Positions 25,493-35,100 of a stretch of 64,000 nt of DNA are shown piece by piece. This stretch comes from Dactylosporangium sp040689395 (GTDB taxonomy: Bacteria; Actinomycetota; Actinomycetes; Mycobacteriales; Micromonosporaceae): NCBI RefSeq assembly GCF_040689395.1, contig NZ_JBFAZX010000022.1:1-64000 (forward strand), written 5' to 3'. The stretch's first letter is position 1. Each line of letters starts with the position of its first letter. The notes below the pieces were generated by a model, which saw only the letters and a program-made list of their open reading frames with translations, did not search any database and was not told the origin of the DNA. Position numbers and translations under genes: made by a program.

Positions 25493-26299
25493 GTGATTGA
25501 CAGAGGCAAGCGAAACGTTCTCGGCGTCGACGTCAGCGCCGTCGACTACGACAGCGCCGTCGGCAAGGTGATGAGCGCGGCCCACGAGGGACGCCCACTC
25601 GCCGTCACCGCGCTCGCCGTGCACGGCGTGATGACCGGCGTGCAGGACAAGGCGCACGGCGCCCGGCTCAACTCGTTCGACCTGGTGACCCCCGACGGCC
25701 AGCCGGTGCGGTGGGCACTCAACCTGCTGCACCACGCCCGCCTCGCCGACCGCGTCTACGGCCCCGACCTCACGCTGAAGGTCCTGGAGGCGAGCGCCGC
25801 GGATGGCCTGCCGGTGTACTTCTACGGCTCGACCCAGGAGACGCTGGACCGGCTGGCACAGAAGCTGCAGGAGCGGTTCCCGGCCCTGAAGGTCGCCGGT
25901 ATGGAGCCCTCGAAGTTCCGCCAGGCGGAGGCCGGCGAGCCGGAGCAGATCGCCGCCCGGATCAAGTCCTCGGGCGCGCGCGTGGTCATGGTGGGCCTTG
26001 GCTGCCCGCGGCAGGAGGTCTTCGTCTACGCGATGAAGCCCCTCGTCGACGCCCCGATGCTCGCCGTGGGCGCCGCGTTCGACTACCACGCCGGCGGCCT
26101 GAAGAACCCGCCCGCGTGGATGCAGAAGTACGCCCTGGAGTGGCTGTGGCGCCTCGGGCTCGAACCAAAGCGGCTGTGGCGGCGGTACATCCTGCTCAAC
26201 CCGAACTACCTGGCCCGGCTGGGCGCGCAGAAGGCCCGCCTGTGGCGCGCGACCCCGCCACCGCCGGCCACGGAACCTCTGAAGACCTTCGCCGTCTGA
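25493..26299 (+). CDS. WecG/TagA/CpsF family glycosyltransferase
   Basis: The protein has 268 residues from a GTG. Family markers are TPDGQPVRWALNLL (about 64-77), RVYGPDLTL, FYGSTQETL, VGLGCPRQE and the GGLKNPPAWMQ...LEWLWRL...EPKRLWRRY run near the C-terminus. This GT26 family transfers ManNAc-uronic acid, ManNAc or related sugars to lipid-linked acceptors in teichoic acid or exopolysaccharide assembly, acting at the membrane without a true transmembrane helix. It forms an operon with the epimerase. The exact sugar is unknown. Confidence 0.9.
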   Translation: MIDRGKRNVLGVDVSAVDYDSAVGKVMSAAHEGRPLAVTALAVHGVMTGVQDKAHGARLNSFDLVTPDGQPVRWALNLLHHARLADRVYGPDLTLKVLEASAADGLPVYFYGSTQETLDRLAQKLQERFPALKVAGMEPSKFRQAEAGEPEQIAARIKSSGARVVMVGLGCPRQEVFVYAMKPLVDAPMLAVGAAFDYHAGGLKNPPAWMQKYALEWLWRLGLEPKRLWRRYILLNPNYLARLGAQKARLWRATPPPPATEPLKTFAV

Positions 26300-26372
26300 T
26301 CAGCTGTGAATGGCCTCTGAGTGTGCTCTGAACGAGCTCTGAGCAGGCTCTGCGCAACCTCTTGAAACGCCG

Positions 26373-26396
26373 ATGGGCGCCCCTCTGGGCGCCCAT
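26373..26396 (+). terminator. Terminator of the epimerase-glycosyltransferase operon
   Basis: ATGGGCGCCC and GGGCGCCCAT form a perfect 10-bp stem with a 4-base loop, 73 bases after the stop at 26299. Confidence 0.8.
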
Positions 26397-26560
26397 TCGC
26401 GTCGTTCCACGGTATGCGGATGTGTCCGAAATTGCCGGAAATATCACATCAATTCTGGGCCGGTCGCCGTCGCAGTGGGCTCTCAGCGGCCCGTGATGGC
26501 GTCAACCTTGGCGGTGCGGCGCTTGAAGGTGCCCCGCTTGTCGAAGGCGCGCTCGGCCGG

Positions 26561-26788
26561 TCACAGCATGAGCGCCAGCGGCGCGGCGATGTACCAGCGG
26601 TCGAGCATCACGTAGGCGACGATGTTCGCGACGACGCCGAGCGCGTACAGACCGATCAACCAGTCGACTCGCTTCTTGCCGATGCCACGCTTGTGGTAGG
26701 CGTCCAGGACGCCGAAAGCGCCGATGCTCAGGGCCAGCAGGCCGCCGCCGCTCACGAGCGCGAAGATCAGATCTGACACGTCACTCAC
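26561..26788 (-). CDS. Small two- or three-helix membrane protein
   Basis: The protein has 75 residues, almost entirely hydrophobic apart from the loop YHKRGIGKKRVDW (about 31-43). Segments at about 8-29, 44-60 and 62-75 are long enough to span the membrane. No family is recognised. Codon use looks coding and the ATG is clear. No operon partner is close, so nothing more can be said. Confidence 0.6.
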   Translation of the reverse strand: MSDVSDLIFALVSGGGLLALSIGAFGVLDAYHKRGIGKKRVDWLIGLYALGVVANIVAYVMLDRWYIAAPLALML

Positions 26789-27159
26789 CCCTGCATCCCC
26801 CTCACCACCGGCAAACTCCGACCAAGCTAAGCGGACATTTCAAGATCGACCATCAACTTTGCGAAAAGCCACCCGACCGAACGTTGCGCGACCAATCGGA
26901 CATTCGGCCGATTTCACTGATCTTGCGCAACTGCCCACATCGGCCGCTATCCGGCGGTCTTGAGAGAGATCCGTGCCCTACTCGCGGACGCCGGCCGCGC
27001 CCCACGGGTCGAACAACGCCGGAGCGGGGTGCTCATGACGGGCTCCGGCCGCGCTCGGCGCACCCCGGAGCCCGTCCGACCTCCCCAGGTCGAGTCCTCC
27101 CTGCTTTTTACAGGGTGCGGATCGACCTGTCGATAGACAGGCAGGTGCGTACGCTCGCG
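26789..27159. other. Intergenic stretch without a recognised gene
   Basis: About 370 bases. The part at 26800-26890 is AT-richer and probably contains the promoter of the minus-strand small membrane protein. A minus-strand frame at 26978-27334 overlaps the next gene and has low-complexity translation; I reject it. Confidence 0.4.
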
Positions 27160-27627
27160 TTACTTGAGCGGCCGCGCCTCCTGCGAGTAGATCAGCTTGA
27201 GAATGCTGTGGGCCGCCTCGAACCAGCGGTCCAGCCAATCCTGCTGCGGCGGCGTGCCCTTCGGCGGCAGTTCCATCAACAGGCCGCGCAGCAGCGGGTG
27301 GTCGGCCAAAGAGCCGCTCGGCGTGTCCACCCACGAATCACGGCCGAGCATCGGCTCGGTGAGCGGCCCGCTACCGAGCGATCCGGCGCTGAACGCGCCC
27401 CCGGTCAGCGGTCCGAGATCCGCGACGAGCGAGGGCTCGGGCGGCGTCATGTCCAGCGGCATCGACGCCTGGTCCAGCGGCGAGCCGTTGGGCGGCGACA
27501 GCTCGTCGAGCGGCCCGTCGCCGATGCCGTCCCGGCGACCGCCCGGACGGTAGCTACCCAGTTGCCCGGAGAAACGGTCGTCGATCTTCGACGATCCGTT
27601 GGCGAAGTTTTCGGGGCCAATGCTCAC
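27160..27627 (-). CDS. Hypothetical protein downstream of a DUF397 gene
   Basis: About 155 residues from a GTG (SIGPENFANG start). The middle is rich in Gly, Pro, Ser and Leu-Asp pairs; the C-terminal 45 residues look folded and helical (DWLDRWFEAAHSILKLIY). No membrane segment or known motif. It follows the DUF397 gene by about 120 bases on the same strand and may belong to that regulatory cluster. The start is uncertain because the Shine-Dalgarno is weak. Confidence 0.5.
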   Translation of the reverse strand: MSIGPENFANGSSKIDDRFSGQLGSYRPGGRRDGIGDGPLDELSPPNGSPLDQASMPLDMTPPEPSLVADLGPLTGGAFSAGSLGSGPLTEPMLGRDSWVDTPSGSLADHPLLRGLLMELPPKGTPPQQDWLDRWFEAAHSILKLIYSQEARPLK

Positions 27628-27749
27628 AGTAGGAAGCCTTATCTCGCTCGGGGAAGTACTGCAATACGGTGCGATTCGCCGAAAACGGCCGGCCCGCCCC
27701 GCAGGCGTTACGCCGCGGAACGGGCCGGCCGGTCGCGCCCGGCGTGCGA

Positions 27750-27977
27750 TCACGCCAGGTCGAACTCGCCGTCCTTGGTGCCGTCGACGAAGGCCAGCCA
27801 CTCCTCCGGCGTGAACAGCAGTACCGCTCCGGCTCTGTCCTTCGAGTCGCGGAGGGCCACCGCGCCACCGACGAATGCGACCTCGACGCAGTTGTCCGAG
27901 TACGGACCACTACGGGTGCTCTTGCGCCACGCCGCACCGTCGAGGTTCACGGCGAAGCCCTTGGCTTCGATTTTCAC
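27750..27977 (-). CDS. DUF397 domain protein
   Basis: The protein has 75 residues and shows the family pattern WRKSTRSGPYSDNCVEVA, then VALRDSKD and FTPEEWLAFVDGTKDGEFD. DUF397 proteins are encoded directly after Scr1/WhiJ-type helix-turn-helix regulators and are thought to bind and modulate them in antibiotic and development control. The ATG overlaps the regulator's stop by one base, so the pair is translationally coupled. Confidence 0.9.
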   Translation of the reverse strand: MKIEAKGFAVNLDGAAWRKSTRSGPYSDNCVEVAFVGGAVALRDSKDRAGAVLLFTPEEWLAFVDGTKDGEFDLA

Positions 27978-28825
27978 TACAGCTCCTTTGCCAGCTTCAC
28001 GAACATCGACACTGACTCGTCCGGACGGAGTGCGTTGGCGCGCAAGCAGTCAAAGATGAATCCGTAGCGCTGCAGCTCGTCGTCCTTCTCGAGAAAGAGA
28101 CCGCCAGCCGCATTCGAGGCGAACACGAAGCTCTGCCCGGCGGACTCGTCGTACAGCAACGTCGTGAAAGCCCCGTCCATCCCGGCGTGTGCGCCGGCGG
28201 AGAAGGGCAGGACCTGCAGGGTCACGTTCGACCAGGTCGCTACCAGGCTCAGGTGCTCAAGCTGACGACGCATGACCCCACCTCCCCCAACCGGACGGTG
28301 TAGGACGGCCTCGTCCAGCACCACCCAGAGGTCGATCGGGTCATCCTGAGTGAGCAACGACTGTCTGCCCATACGGACACGCACCCTCTTCTCGACCTCG
28401 GCGGCGCCGATGTCGGGACGGGCGGCGTAGATCATGGCCTGGGCGTACTCCTCGGTCTGCAGCAGACCGGGAACGACCAAGGCCTCGTATGAGCGGATGT
28501 GATCGGCGGCGGCCTCGAGCCCCACGTAGGCGCCCGTGAGCACATCACCGTACAGCTGCCACCAACCCTTCTGCCGCGCCTCACGCGCGAACTTCAACAA
28601 CTGGTCGGCGTACCCGGGATCTACGCCGTAGATGTCCAGCATGTCCCGCACGTCGCGCGGGGTCACACCGGTCTGACCCGTCTCGATCCGCGAAATCTTG
28701 GATCCGGAGCACTCCAGCCGCTCGGCGACCTGGTCGATGGTCACGTGCGCGGCCTCGCGCAGCCGCCGCAGCTCCATCCCCAGTTGCCGGCGCCGGAGGG
28801 TCGGGCTGCCTCGTCGACTTACCAC
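27977..28825 (-). CDS. Scr1/WhiJ-like helix-turn-helix regulator (DUF5753)
   Basis: The protein has 282 residues. An XRE helix-turn-helix spans about 12-70 (LGMELRRLREAAHVTIDQVAE, SGSKISRIETGQTGV). The DUF5753 domain fills about 95-275, with the diagnostic YEALVVPGLLQTEEYA. Such regulators pair with DUF397 proteins and act like antitoxin-antitoxin or activator modules in actinomycetes. The GTG at 28825 has GGAGG eight bases upstream; a GTG nine bases earlier overlaps that site. TACGTA repeats in front of it may be its operator. Confidence 0.88.
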   Translation of the reverse strand: MVSRRGSPTLRRRQLGMELRRLREAAHVTIDQVAERLECSGSKISRIETGQTGVTPRDVRDMLDIYGVDPGYADQLLKFAREARQKGWWQLYGDVLTGAYVGLEAAADHIRSYEALVVPGLLQTEEYAQAMIYAARPDIGAAEVEKRVRVRMGRQSLLTQDDPIDLWVVLDEAVLHRPVGGGGVMRRQLEHLSLVATWSNVTLQVLPFSAGAHAGMDGAFTTLLYDESAGQSFVFASNAAGGLFLEKDDELQRYGFIFDCLRANALRPDESVSMFVKLAKEL

Positions 28826-28851
28826 GTGTCGCACCTCCGCGCCGCCGGACC

Positions 28852-28870
28852 TACGTAGATAACTTACGTA
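28852..28870. promoter_or_regulatory. Candidate operator of the DUF5753 regulator
   Basis: Two self-complementary TACGTA elements stand 13 bp apart in an AT-rich patch 27-45 bases before the GTG at 28825. Their position over the likely promoter suggests autoregulation, which is inference. Confidence 0.35.
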
Positions 28871-29153
28871 TAGATCAGCGCAACAGCGTAAAGCCGCGCG
28901 CGGCGACTCGGCACGGCATTCGGCGACTCATACCCATGGCGGAAACTTCGTCTTGCAAGTTGCATTGATCCCTGTTCTCGGGCAACCTGTGCGTGTGGCT
29001 GGGGTTACGGATTGTTCACTTTCCTTAACAATCCGCCTCCAGTGGACGCAGCGACCAACGATCGGACCGATCGGCGGTTACGGACCCGCCCCCGCGACGA
29101 GCACCGTGACCGACCTTCCCCCTCACAAGCCGACCGAAGACAGGAGTCCCACC

Positions 29154-29753
29154 GTGTTACCGAGAACCGGTGACGTGCTGCGCGTGACCAAGGCCGCGAG
29201 TGTCCAGTTCACGCAGCCGATGCTGTTCCGGGTGATCAGAGTGCACGACTGGCAGACGTATGACGGATGGGCCTGGCTGGACGGATACCAGCTCAACGCG
29301 GCGGGCGACGCGGTGGAACGCCGCTCCATCTTCGTCCAGCTCCAGGGCCTGCAGCCGGGTTTCGCGGCCCGCACCCAGCGCGCCACAACACCGGCGCGCG
29401 CGGGCGTGCCGGTCACGGTCGGCTTGAGACCGCTCGCCAGGGTCGGCCGCCGGGCGGCCGACCCCGCGCCCCCCTCATGCGTCGCCCCCGCGTCCCAGCA
29501 CGTCTCGGGTCAGCCGCTGGCGGACGCGCTGGGCTGCGGCTGCGGCTTCGGCTTGGACGACGCCGGTGACGGCGACGGCGACGGGGCGGCCGCGACGATC
29601 AGGGTCACCGTGTCGCCCGCCGTCACGGTCTCGCCCTCGCCGGGCCGCGACGACAGCACCTCGCCCGGCGGCAGCGAGTCGTCGACCCGCCGCTGCACGT
29701 CGAGGTTGAGCCCGAGCACCTGCAGCCTCACCGTCGCCTCCGCGAGCGTGTAG
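29154..29753 (+). CDS. Small actinobacterial hypothetical protein, 3' end probably frameshifted
   Basis: A GTG with AGGAG seven bases upstream opens a frame starting LPRTGDVLRVTKAASVQF. The first ~75 residues (MLFRVIRV, YDGWAWLDGYQLN, RRSIFVQLQGLQ) look like a conserved small beta-rich domain; similar ~85-residue proteins exist in actinomycetes as far as I recall. Beyond about residue 85 the translation becomes low-complexity, passes a hairpin terminator at 29441-29463, and overlaps the convergent PASTA gene by 244 bases. A TGA in the +1 frame at 29425 would give the normal length. A recent one-base indel or loss of the native stop is likely. Function unknown. Confidence 0.5.
   Translation: MLPRTGDVLRVTKAASVQFTQPMLFRVIRVHDWQTYDGWAWLDGYQLNAAGDAVERRSIFVQLQGLQPGFAARTQRATTPARAGVPVTVGLRPLARVGRRAADPAPPSCVAPASQHVSGQPLADALGCGCGFGLDDAGDGDGDGAAATIRVTVSPAVTVSPSPGRDDSTSPGGSESSTRRCTSRLSPSTCSLTVASASV
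29441..29463. terminator. Bidirectional terminator hairpin between convergent genes
   Basis: GGTCGGCCGC and GCGGCCGACC form a perfect 10-bp stem with a 3-base loop. It lies 47 bases beyond the stop of the minus-strand PASTA gene and would serve both directions. Confidence 0.65.
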
Positions 29754-30475
29754 CCGCGTAGCGGCGGGATCACGACCCGCCCGGGCGGCGACGCGGCGCT
29801 CGACGTGGCCGGCGCCTCCGAGGCCGGCGCCGCCGACGACTCGGGCGGCACGCTCGACGGCGCCGGCGCTGAGGCCACGGTCGTGGCGGGCGTCGGGTCC
29901 ACCCCGCCGGGCGCGTTCTGCCCGCTCGCGGTGGCGCGATAAATGAGGTACAGCCCGACGCTCAACGCCCCGACGAGCACGACCGCGATGACGCCGACGA
30001 TCACCGGGCTGTACCAGGATCGCCCCTGGTACGGGTCCTCTTCCCCGCCCGCCCACTCCTGCGGCGCGGGCCGCCGCGGCGACGGATCGCCTGGCACCGG
30101 CACCCCGGCCCGCGCCGACCACCGCTCGCCCACGTGCTCGTCCCGGCCCGCAGGCCGCTCCAGCCGCGTCACGTCCGGCGCCCGATAGGCCCGCGTCGCT
30201 TCCGAAGGCCGGTCGACCCGAATCGTGTCCGGCGGCCCGCTGGCCCGCGTGGCCTCGTCCGACCGTCGGTGCACCTGCGTAGCCTCATCGGCCGGCCGGT
30301 GCACCTGCGTGGTGGCGTCCGACGGCCGGTGCACCTGCGTGGCCTCGGCGTCCTCGTGACTCTCGCGCTCCGGCTCTTCGCCGTGGCAGTCCCGCTCGCC
30401 GTCCTCGCCGAACGGCCAGAAGGGCTGCGTCGAGGAGTCGTCGTCGTCGGCTGACCGGTCCGGGCTGTTCGCCAT
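29510..30475 (-). CDS. Single-pass membrane protein with PASTA domain
   Basis: The protein has 321 residues. The cytosolic N-terminus (about 1-150) is acidic and carries repeats of ATQVHRPSD type (about 45-75), i.e. TQ sites in a near-identical context. One membrane helix lies at about 155-178. Outside are a Ser/Pro/Ala linker and one PASTA domain (about 233-300; IPPLRGYTLAEATVRLQVLGL), then a Pro/Ser tail. There is no kinase domain. PASTA binds muropeptides; the TQ repeats may be phosphorylated and read by FHA proteins. That signalling role is inference. It is divergent from the next gene. Confidence 0.78.
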   Translation of the reverse strand: MANSPDRSADDDDSSTQPFWPFGEDGERDCHGEEPERESHEDAEATQVHRPSDATTQVHRPADEATQVHRRSDEATRASGPPDTIRVDRPSEATRAYRAPDVTRLERPAGRDEHVGERWSARAGVPVPGDPSPRRPAPQEWAGGEEDPYQGRSWYSPVIVGVIAVVLVGALSVGLYLIYRATASGQNAPGGVDPTPATTVASAPAPSSVPPESSAAPASEAPATSSAASPPGRVVIPPLRGYTLAEATVRLQVLGLNLDVQRRVDDSLPPGEVLSSRPGEGETVTAGDTVTLIVAAAPSPSPSPASSKPKPQPQPSASASG

Positions 30476-30610
30476 ATCTCCAGTTCACCACCTCGTCCGG
30501 CCTACCCGCCCGCCCGGCGTCAGATGACTCCACGCGGCCTTCAGCACACCGGCGATCCGGCCCGATTTCTGGACTCGCCCGGGTGGACGGCTGGGCGTAC
30601 GCTGCGCGGC

Positions 30611-32047
30611 ATGGCGGCACGAAGCTGGGCAACCTCAATATTCACGGCGGTCGGCGTCGCGGCCGGCGCGGGTGCCGCACAGCTCGGCCTTGGCTACGGC
30701 CTGGGCATCATCTCCTGGCAGCCGACCGGCGACAGCGCCACCGTCTGGGTCAGCAGCCTCGCCTGGGTGGCGTGGCTCGCCGCGTCCTCGGCCGTCATCG
30801 GCGCCATCTGCGCCGATCGGCTCGCCGGCGCCGGTGCGCCCGTCCCGGCCGACCCGGACAGCGCCGGCGGACAGGCCCTGATCGTGGCCTGGCGGGTGGT
30901 GATCGCGCTCGCCGCCGCCGTCGGCTCGCTGATCATCGTGCCGCTGGTGGCCATCCCGGCGCGCACGCCGCGGCCGGACAACGTGGCGCCGTACTTCGCG
31001 GCCGGCGGATACGCGATCGCCGGCCTGATCGTCGGCCTGCTGGTCGCGGTCGGCGCGCTCGCCGCCCGGGCGATCGCCGCGAACATCATCGCCTCGTCCG
31101 CCTGGCTGTGGACGCTGGCCGTGGTCGCGGTCGCCGACGTCGTGCACGCCGACGGGGACACCGCCACCGCCGCCCAGCTCGGCACCTGGCGGTTCACCGA
31201 CGCGACCTGGGTCCGCGGCATGGTCAACCTGCCCGGCGCCCTGCTCATGCTCGCCATCGCCCTGGTCATCGGCGTCCTCGCCGCCTGGCCCGCCGGTCGC
31301 CGCGGGGACAACCGCGTCGGCGTGGCGGTCTCCGGCATGGCCGGCCCGCTGCTGGTGGACATCGCCTACATCCTGGCCACGCCCGCCCTCGGCGAGCACG
31401 ACCAGCACCTCTCGGCGTTCGTCATCGCGCCGTACGCGGTGCTGACCGGCCTGGCGGGGTCGGTCATCGTGTCGGCGATCGGCCCCCGTGGCTCCCTCGC
31501 CAAGTCCCGGGCCGAGCGCCGCGCGGCCGCCGCCGAGCGCGACGACCGCGCCGCCGCCGAGTACTCGGACTGGGCCGCAGCGCTGGCCGAGGCCGACGCC
31601 GCCCAGGCCCGACGCCACACCGACGATGAGTCGGACACCGACCCGCTGCGCCCGTTGAGCGGCTCGGACGCTTCCTGGTCGCGGGAGCCGGTCCCCGTCG
31701 GGGCCGGGCTCAACTCCGCCACCGACCTGGAATCCGACGCCTACGCGCCGTCGCAGGCGTACGGTAGTGCCGAGTCAGTCGGCCGCACGTACTCGTCAGA
31801 CGCCGCCGGACGCGCCTACGCCGAGGACACCGCCGGCGAGGAGCCCGCCCCGGCCGGCTCGTCATCGTCGGCCTTGTCATCGTCGGCCTCGGCCTCGACC
31901 GGCGCCGGCACACCGCTCTGGCCGACCGACTCGACCACCGACATCGCGCTGGCCAAGTCGACGTCCCGGACAAAGCGCGGCCGCGGGAAGCCGGCCGAAT
32001 CGCCCGCGAGCCACGGCGGGCTCGGGGAGCCGTCATCGTCGACGTGA
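30611..32047 (+). CDS. Multi-pass membrane protein with acidic disordered C-terminus
   Basis: About 478 residues from ATG 30611; the frame continues 29 codons upstream but those are weakly coding. About seven to nine hydrophobic helices occupy residues 1-300. A charged helix (RAERRAAAAERDDRAAAEYSD) follows and the remaining ~150 residues are Ser/Ala/Asp-rich and probably disordered, ending with a basic patch KSTSRTKRGRGK. No transporter signature is seen. It is divergent from the PASTA protein gene and shares the 30476-30610 promoter region. Function unknown. Confidence 0.7.
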   Translation: MAARSWATSIFTAVGVAAGAGAAQLGLGYGLGIISWQPTGDSATVWVSSLAWVAWLAASSAVIGAICADRLAGAGAPVPADPDSAGGQALIVAWRVVIALAAAVGSLIIVPLVAIPARTPRPDNVAPYFAAGGYAIAGLIVGLLVAVGALAARAIAANIIASSAWLWTLAVVAVADVVHADGDTATAAQLGTWRFTDATWVRGMVNLPGALLMLAIALVIGVLAAWPAGRRGDNRVGVAVSGMAGPLLVDIAYILATPALGEHDQHLSAFVIAPYAVLTGLAGSVIVSAIGPRGSLAKSRAERRAAAAERDDRAAAEYSDWAAALAEADAAQARRHTDDESDTDPLRPLSGSDASWSREPVPVGAGLNSATDLESDAYAPSQAYGSAESVGRTYSSDAAGRAYAEDTAGEEPAPAGSSSSALSSSASASTGAGTPLWPTDSTTDIALAKSTSRTKRGRGKPAESPASHGGLGEPSSST

Positions 32048-32166
32048 CCGTCTTCGAGCTTCCCGCACCGCTGCCGCAAACCGGTCTTTACGTGATATAC
32101 CGACAACGGTCATGGTTCCGACGCGTGCCTGTTTCGGACCCCCGTCGCTCAGTACCCTTCCACAAC

Positions 32167-35100
32167 ATGTCTCCAGTTGCGGATCATGATCCGCGCAACG
32201 CCGGAGCGGGTTTCGCCGCGACGCTGCGGTCCCGCCGCCTAGCCAGGGGACTGACCCAGGACGAACTTGCCACGCGGGCCGGCCTGGGTGTGCGCACCCT
32301 CCGCGAGCTGGAGCGCGGCCGCGTCGCCCGTCCGCAGCGCAACACCGTGTCGCTGCTCGCCGACGCCTTGGACCTCACGGGCGCCGACCGCGAGGCGTTC
32401 CTGACCGCCGCCACGGGCCGCCCACCGATCCCGAACCCACGCGGCCCGCAGCCCATCCACGCCGGAACCGACGAGCTCGGCCACGCCTGCCAGGCCTGCC
32501 ACGCCGGCCCCGCCCCACCCGCGACCACCACGCCGTGGCCCACACGGCCTGGCGCTGCGACAGCGCCCCCACCCGCAGCGCCGTGGCCCACACCGCCCGG
32601 CGACCGTTCGATGGCTTCGCCGGCGGGTCGCCCGCCTGATCACACGAGCACGCCCCAACATATGAACAGCGGCCCGGTGAGCACCGGCTTGCGACCCACC
32701 GCAGGCCATGGCAGCCTGATGCGCCACGCCCGCCCCCGGAATCCCGCGGCACCCGCCACCGACCGATCCCCCGGACGTCGCCCTTCGGAGCCGCACGGAC
32801 ACCAGCGACCCGAAGAAGCACACGGCCCAGCCCTCGGCGAGCGCGGCGCGACACCGCCGCTCGCGACACCGACAGGTGACCACGGCCCGACACGACCGCA
32901 CGAAGCATCGACCGGCGATCACCGCCCGACGCCGCCATACGGGGCATCGACCGGCGATCCCGGCTCAACGCCGCCGCACCGGGCATCAACCGGCGGTCCC
33001 GGCTCAACGCCGCCGCACCGGGGATCGACCGGCGGTTTAGGTGCGACGCCACCGCACGACCCGGCCGTGGGTCCAGCCGTGGGTCCGGCCGTGGCCACGA
33101 TGCCCGGTGGGCCGCCGACCACCCTGCCGCTGCCGACCTTGCCCCCGCTCATCGGCCGCGATGCCGACATTGCCGAACTGCTCACGCTGCTAGGCATGCC
33201 GTCAACCCAGGCGGCGGCGACCCGAGGAGCGGCGAACGCGATCTCCGGGCGAGGCGACAGAGGGCTCCACGGCGCCATGGGCGATGCCTGGGGAACTGAC
33301 GAGAGCTGGGACAGGGGCGTCGCCGGTGCAGAGGGAGCATTCCCACGGCCCGGGTCGGCCGCCGAACTGATCGCACTCATCGGCATGGCCGGCGTCGGCA
33401 AGACTGGCCTCGCCCATGCCGTGGCGCACTCGGCGGCGGCGTCTGGCTGGACCGCCGTCTCAGTGAGCATCACCAACATATCCCAGCCCACCGACATTTT
33501 TTCCGCAGTCGCCGCCGTGTTCGGGGTCGCCCGGGCCGAGGAGCTGGTGGAGCGGTACACCGCCGCTGTGCCAGCTCTGCCCGCCCTGCTCGTCGTCGAC
33601 GGCATCGACCGCTCGCCGCGCGCGGCCGTCGAGGCGATCGGCTGGCTGCGGGCCCGGCTGCCGGTGATACGCATCCTGGTCACCAGCCGCCGGCCCGTCG
33701 CGGCGGAGTTGCCCGGGGCCGTCGACTGGCAGGTCCAGCCGCTGGAGGTGCCGCCCGGTCAGCCGCACGTCGCCCTGACCGCCCTCGACGTGGCCGCGCT
33801 GCGCCGCGTGCCGGCGGTGGCGCTGTTCGTGGAGCGGCTCCGGCTGGTACGCCGCGAGCCCGCCCGCGACGACGAGATCCACCCGATCGCCGAGCTGGTT
33901 CGCCGGCTCGACGGGCTGCCGCTGGCGATCGAACTGGCAGCCGCCCGCTGCCGGGTGCTGGAACTGCCGGAGCTGCTGTCGCGGTACGGCAACCGGCTCT
34001 TGGACCTCGCACCCACGGACCCGGCGGGGCGGCGGCTGCGTGATGCGGTCGCGGCCAGTTATCAGCTACTCGCGGAGCGGGAGCAGGCCGCGCTGCGGCG
34101 GCTGGCGATGTTTCGCGGGCGGTGGTCCGTGGAGCTCGCGGAAGCGCTGCTCGACGGTGTGGCCGAGGACGTCGAGGCCGTCCTGGACCGGCTCGTCGGC
34201 CTCGGCCTGGTGAGCGTGCGCGGGCCGGGCGACCTGCGGTTCCGGCTGCTCGACGTGGTGCTCGACTTCGCCGCCGAGCGGTGCGCGGAGACAGGCGAAC
34301 TGCGTGTCGCCCGGCTGCGCCACGCCGAGGTCATCACCCGCGTGGCCGTGCGCGCCTCGGCCGAGCTGACCGGCCCGGACAGCGCGGCTGCGGTCTCCCG
34401 CCTGGACTACCTCAACAGCGACATCCGCACGGCGCTGCGCTACGCCGCGGTCCGCGAACCGGAGACCGCACTTCGCCTGGCGGGAGCGATCCCGCGCTGG
34501 TGCCTGCTGCGCGGCCGGCACGTGGAGGCGCACCAGCTGCTGCGCCGGCTGCTCGACGACCGGCGCACGCGGGAGTGCGATCCCGCCGTGCGTGCCTTGG
34601 CGCAGATCGGCGCCGCCATGCTCGCCACCGCGCACGGCCAGGGGGTGAGCGAGCTGTGCGCGACCGAGGAGGCACTGTTGGTGATCACCGGGCGCGGCGA
34701 CGTGGCCGGAGAGCTGACCGCGAGGGCCCTGCTAGCCGGGATCTGGCAGGCGCTCGGCGGCACCGACGAGGCGCGCCGGCACAACGAGCACGTGCTGGGC
34801 CTGGCCGTTCGCACCGGCCGGGTGCGCGAGATCGCCGTCGCGCAGAACAATCTCGCGTTCGACGACGTGCTGGCCGGCAACCTCGCGGCGGCCACGCGCC
34901 GGCTCACCGAGGCGGGCCGGCGCGCGGCCGAGGCCGGCGATGCGCGCATCCGGGCGCTCACCAAGGCGAACCTGGCCGAGATCGCACGGCTGGACGGGCG
35001 GTTCGACGAGGCGGTCGACCTGGCCCGTCGCGCCGCGGCCACGATCGCCGAGGTCGGCGACCCGGCGCACCGCGTGCGTGTGCTCGGTACCCTCGGCAAG

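Noticed and set aside
26978..27334. Minus-strand 118-codon frame
   Set aside because: It overlaps the hypothetical gene at 27160-27627 and has Ala/Gly/Arg-rich low-complexity translation.
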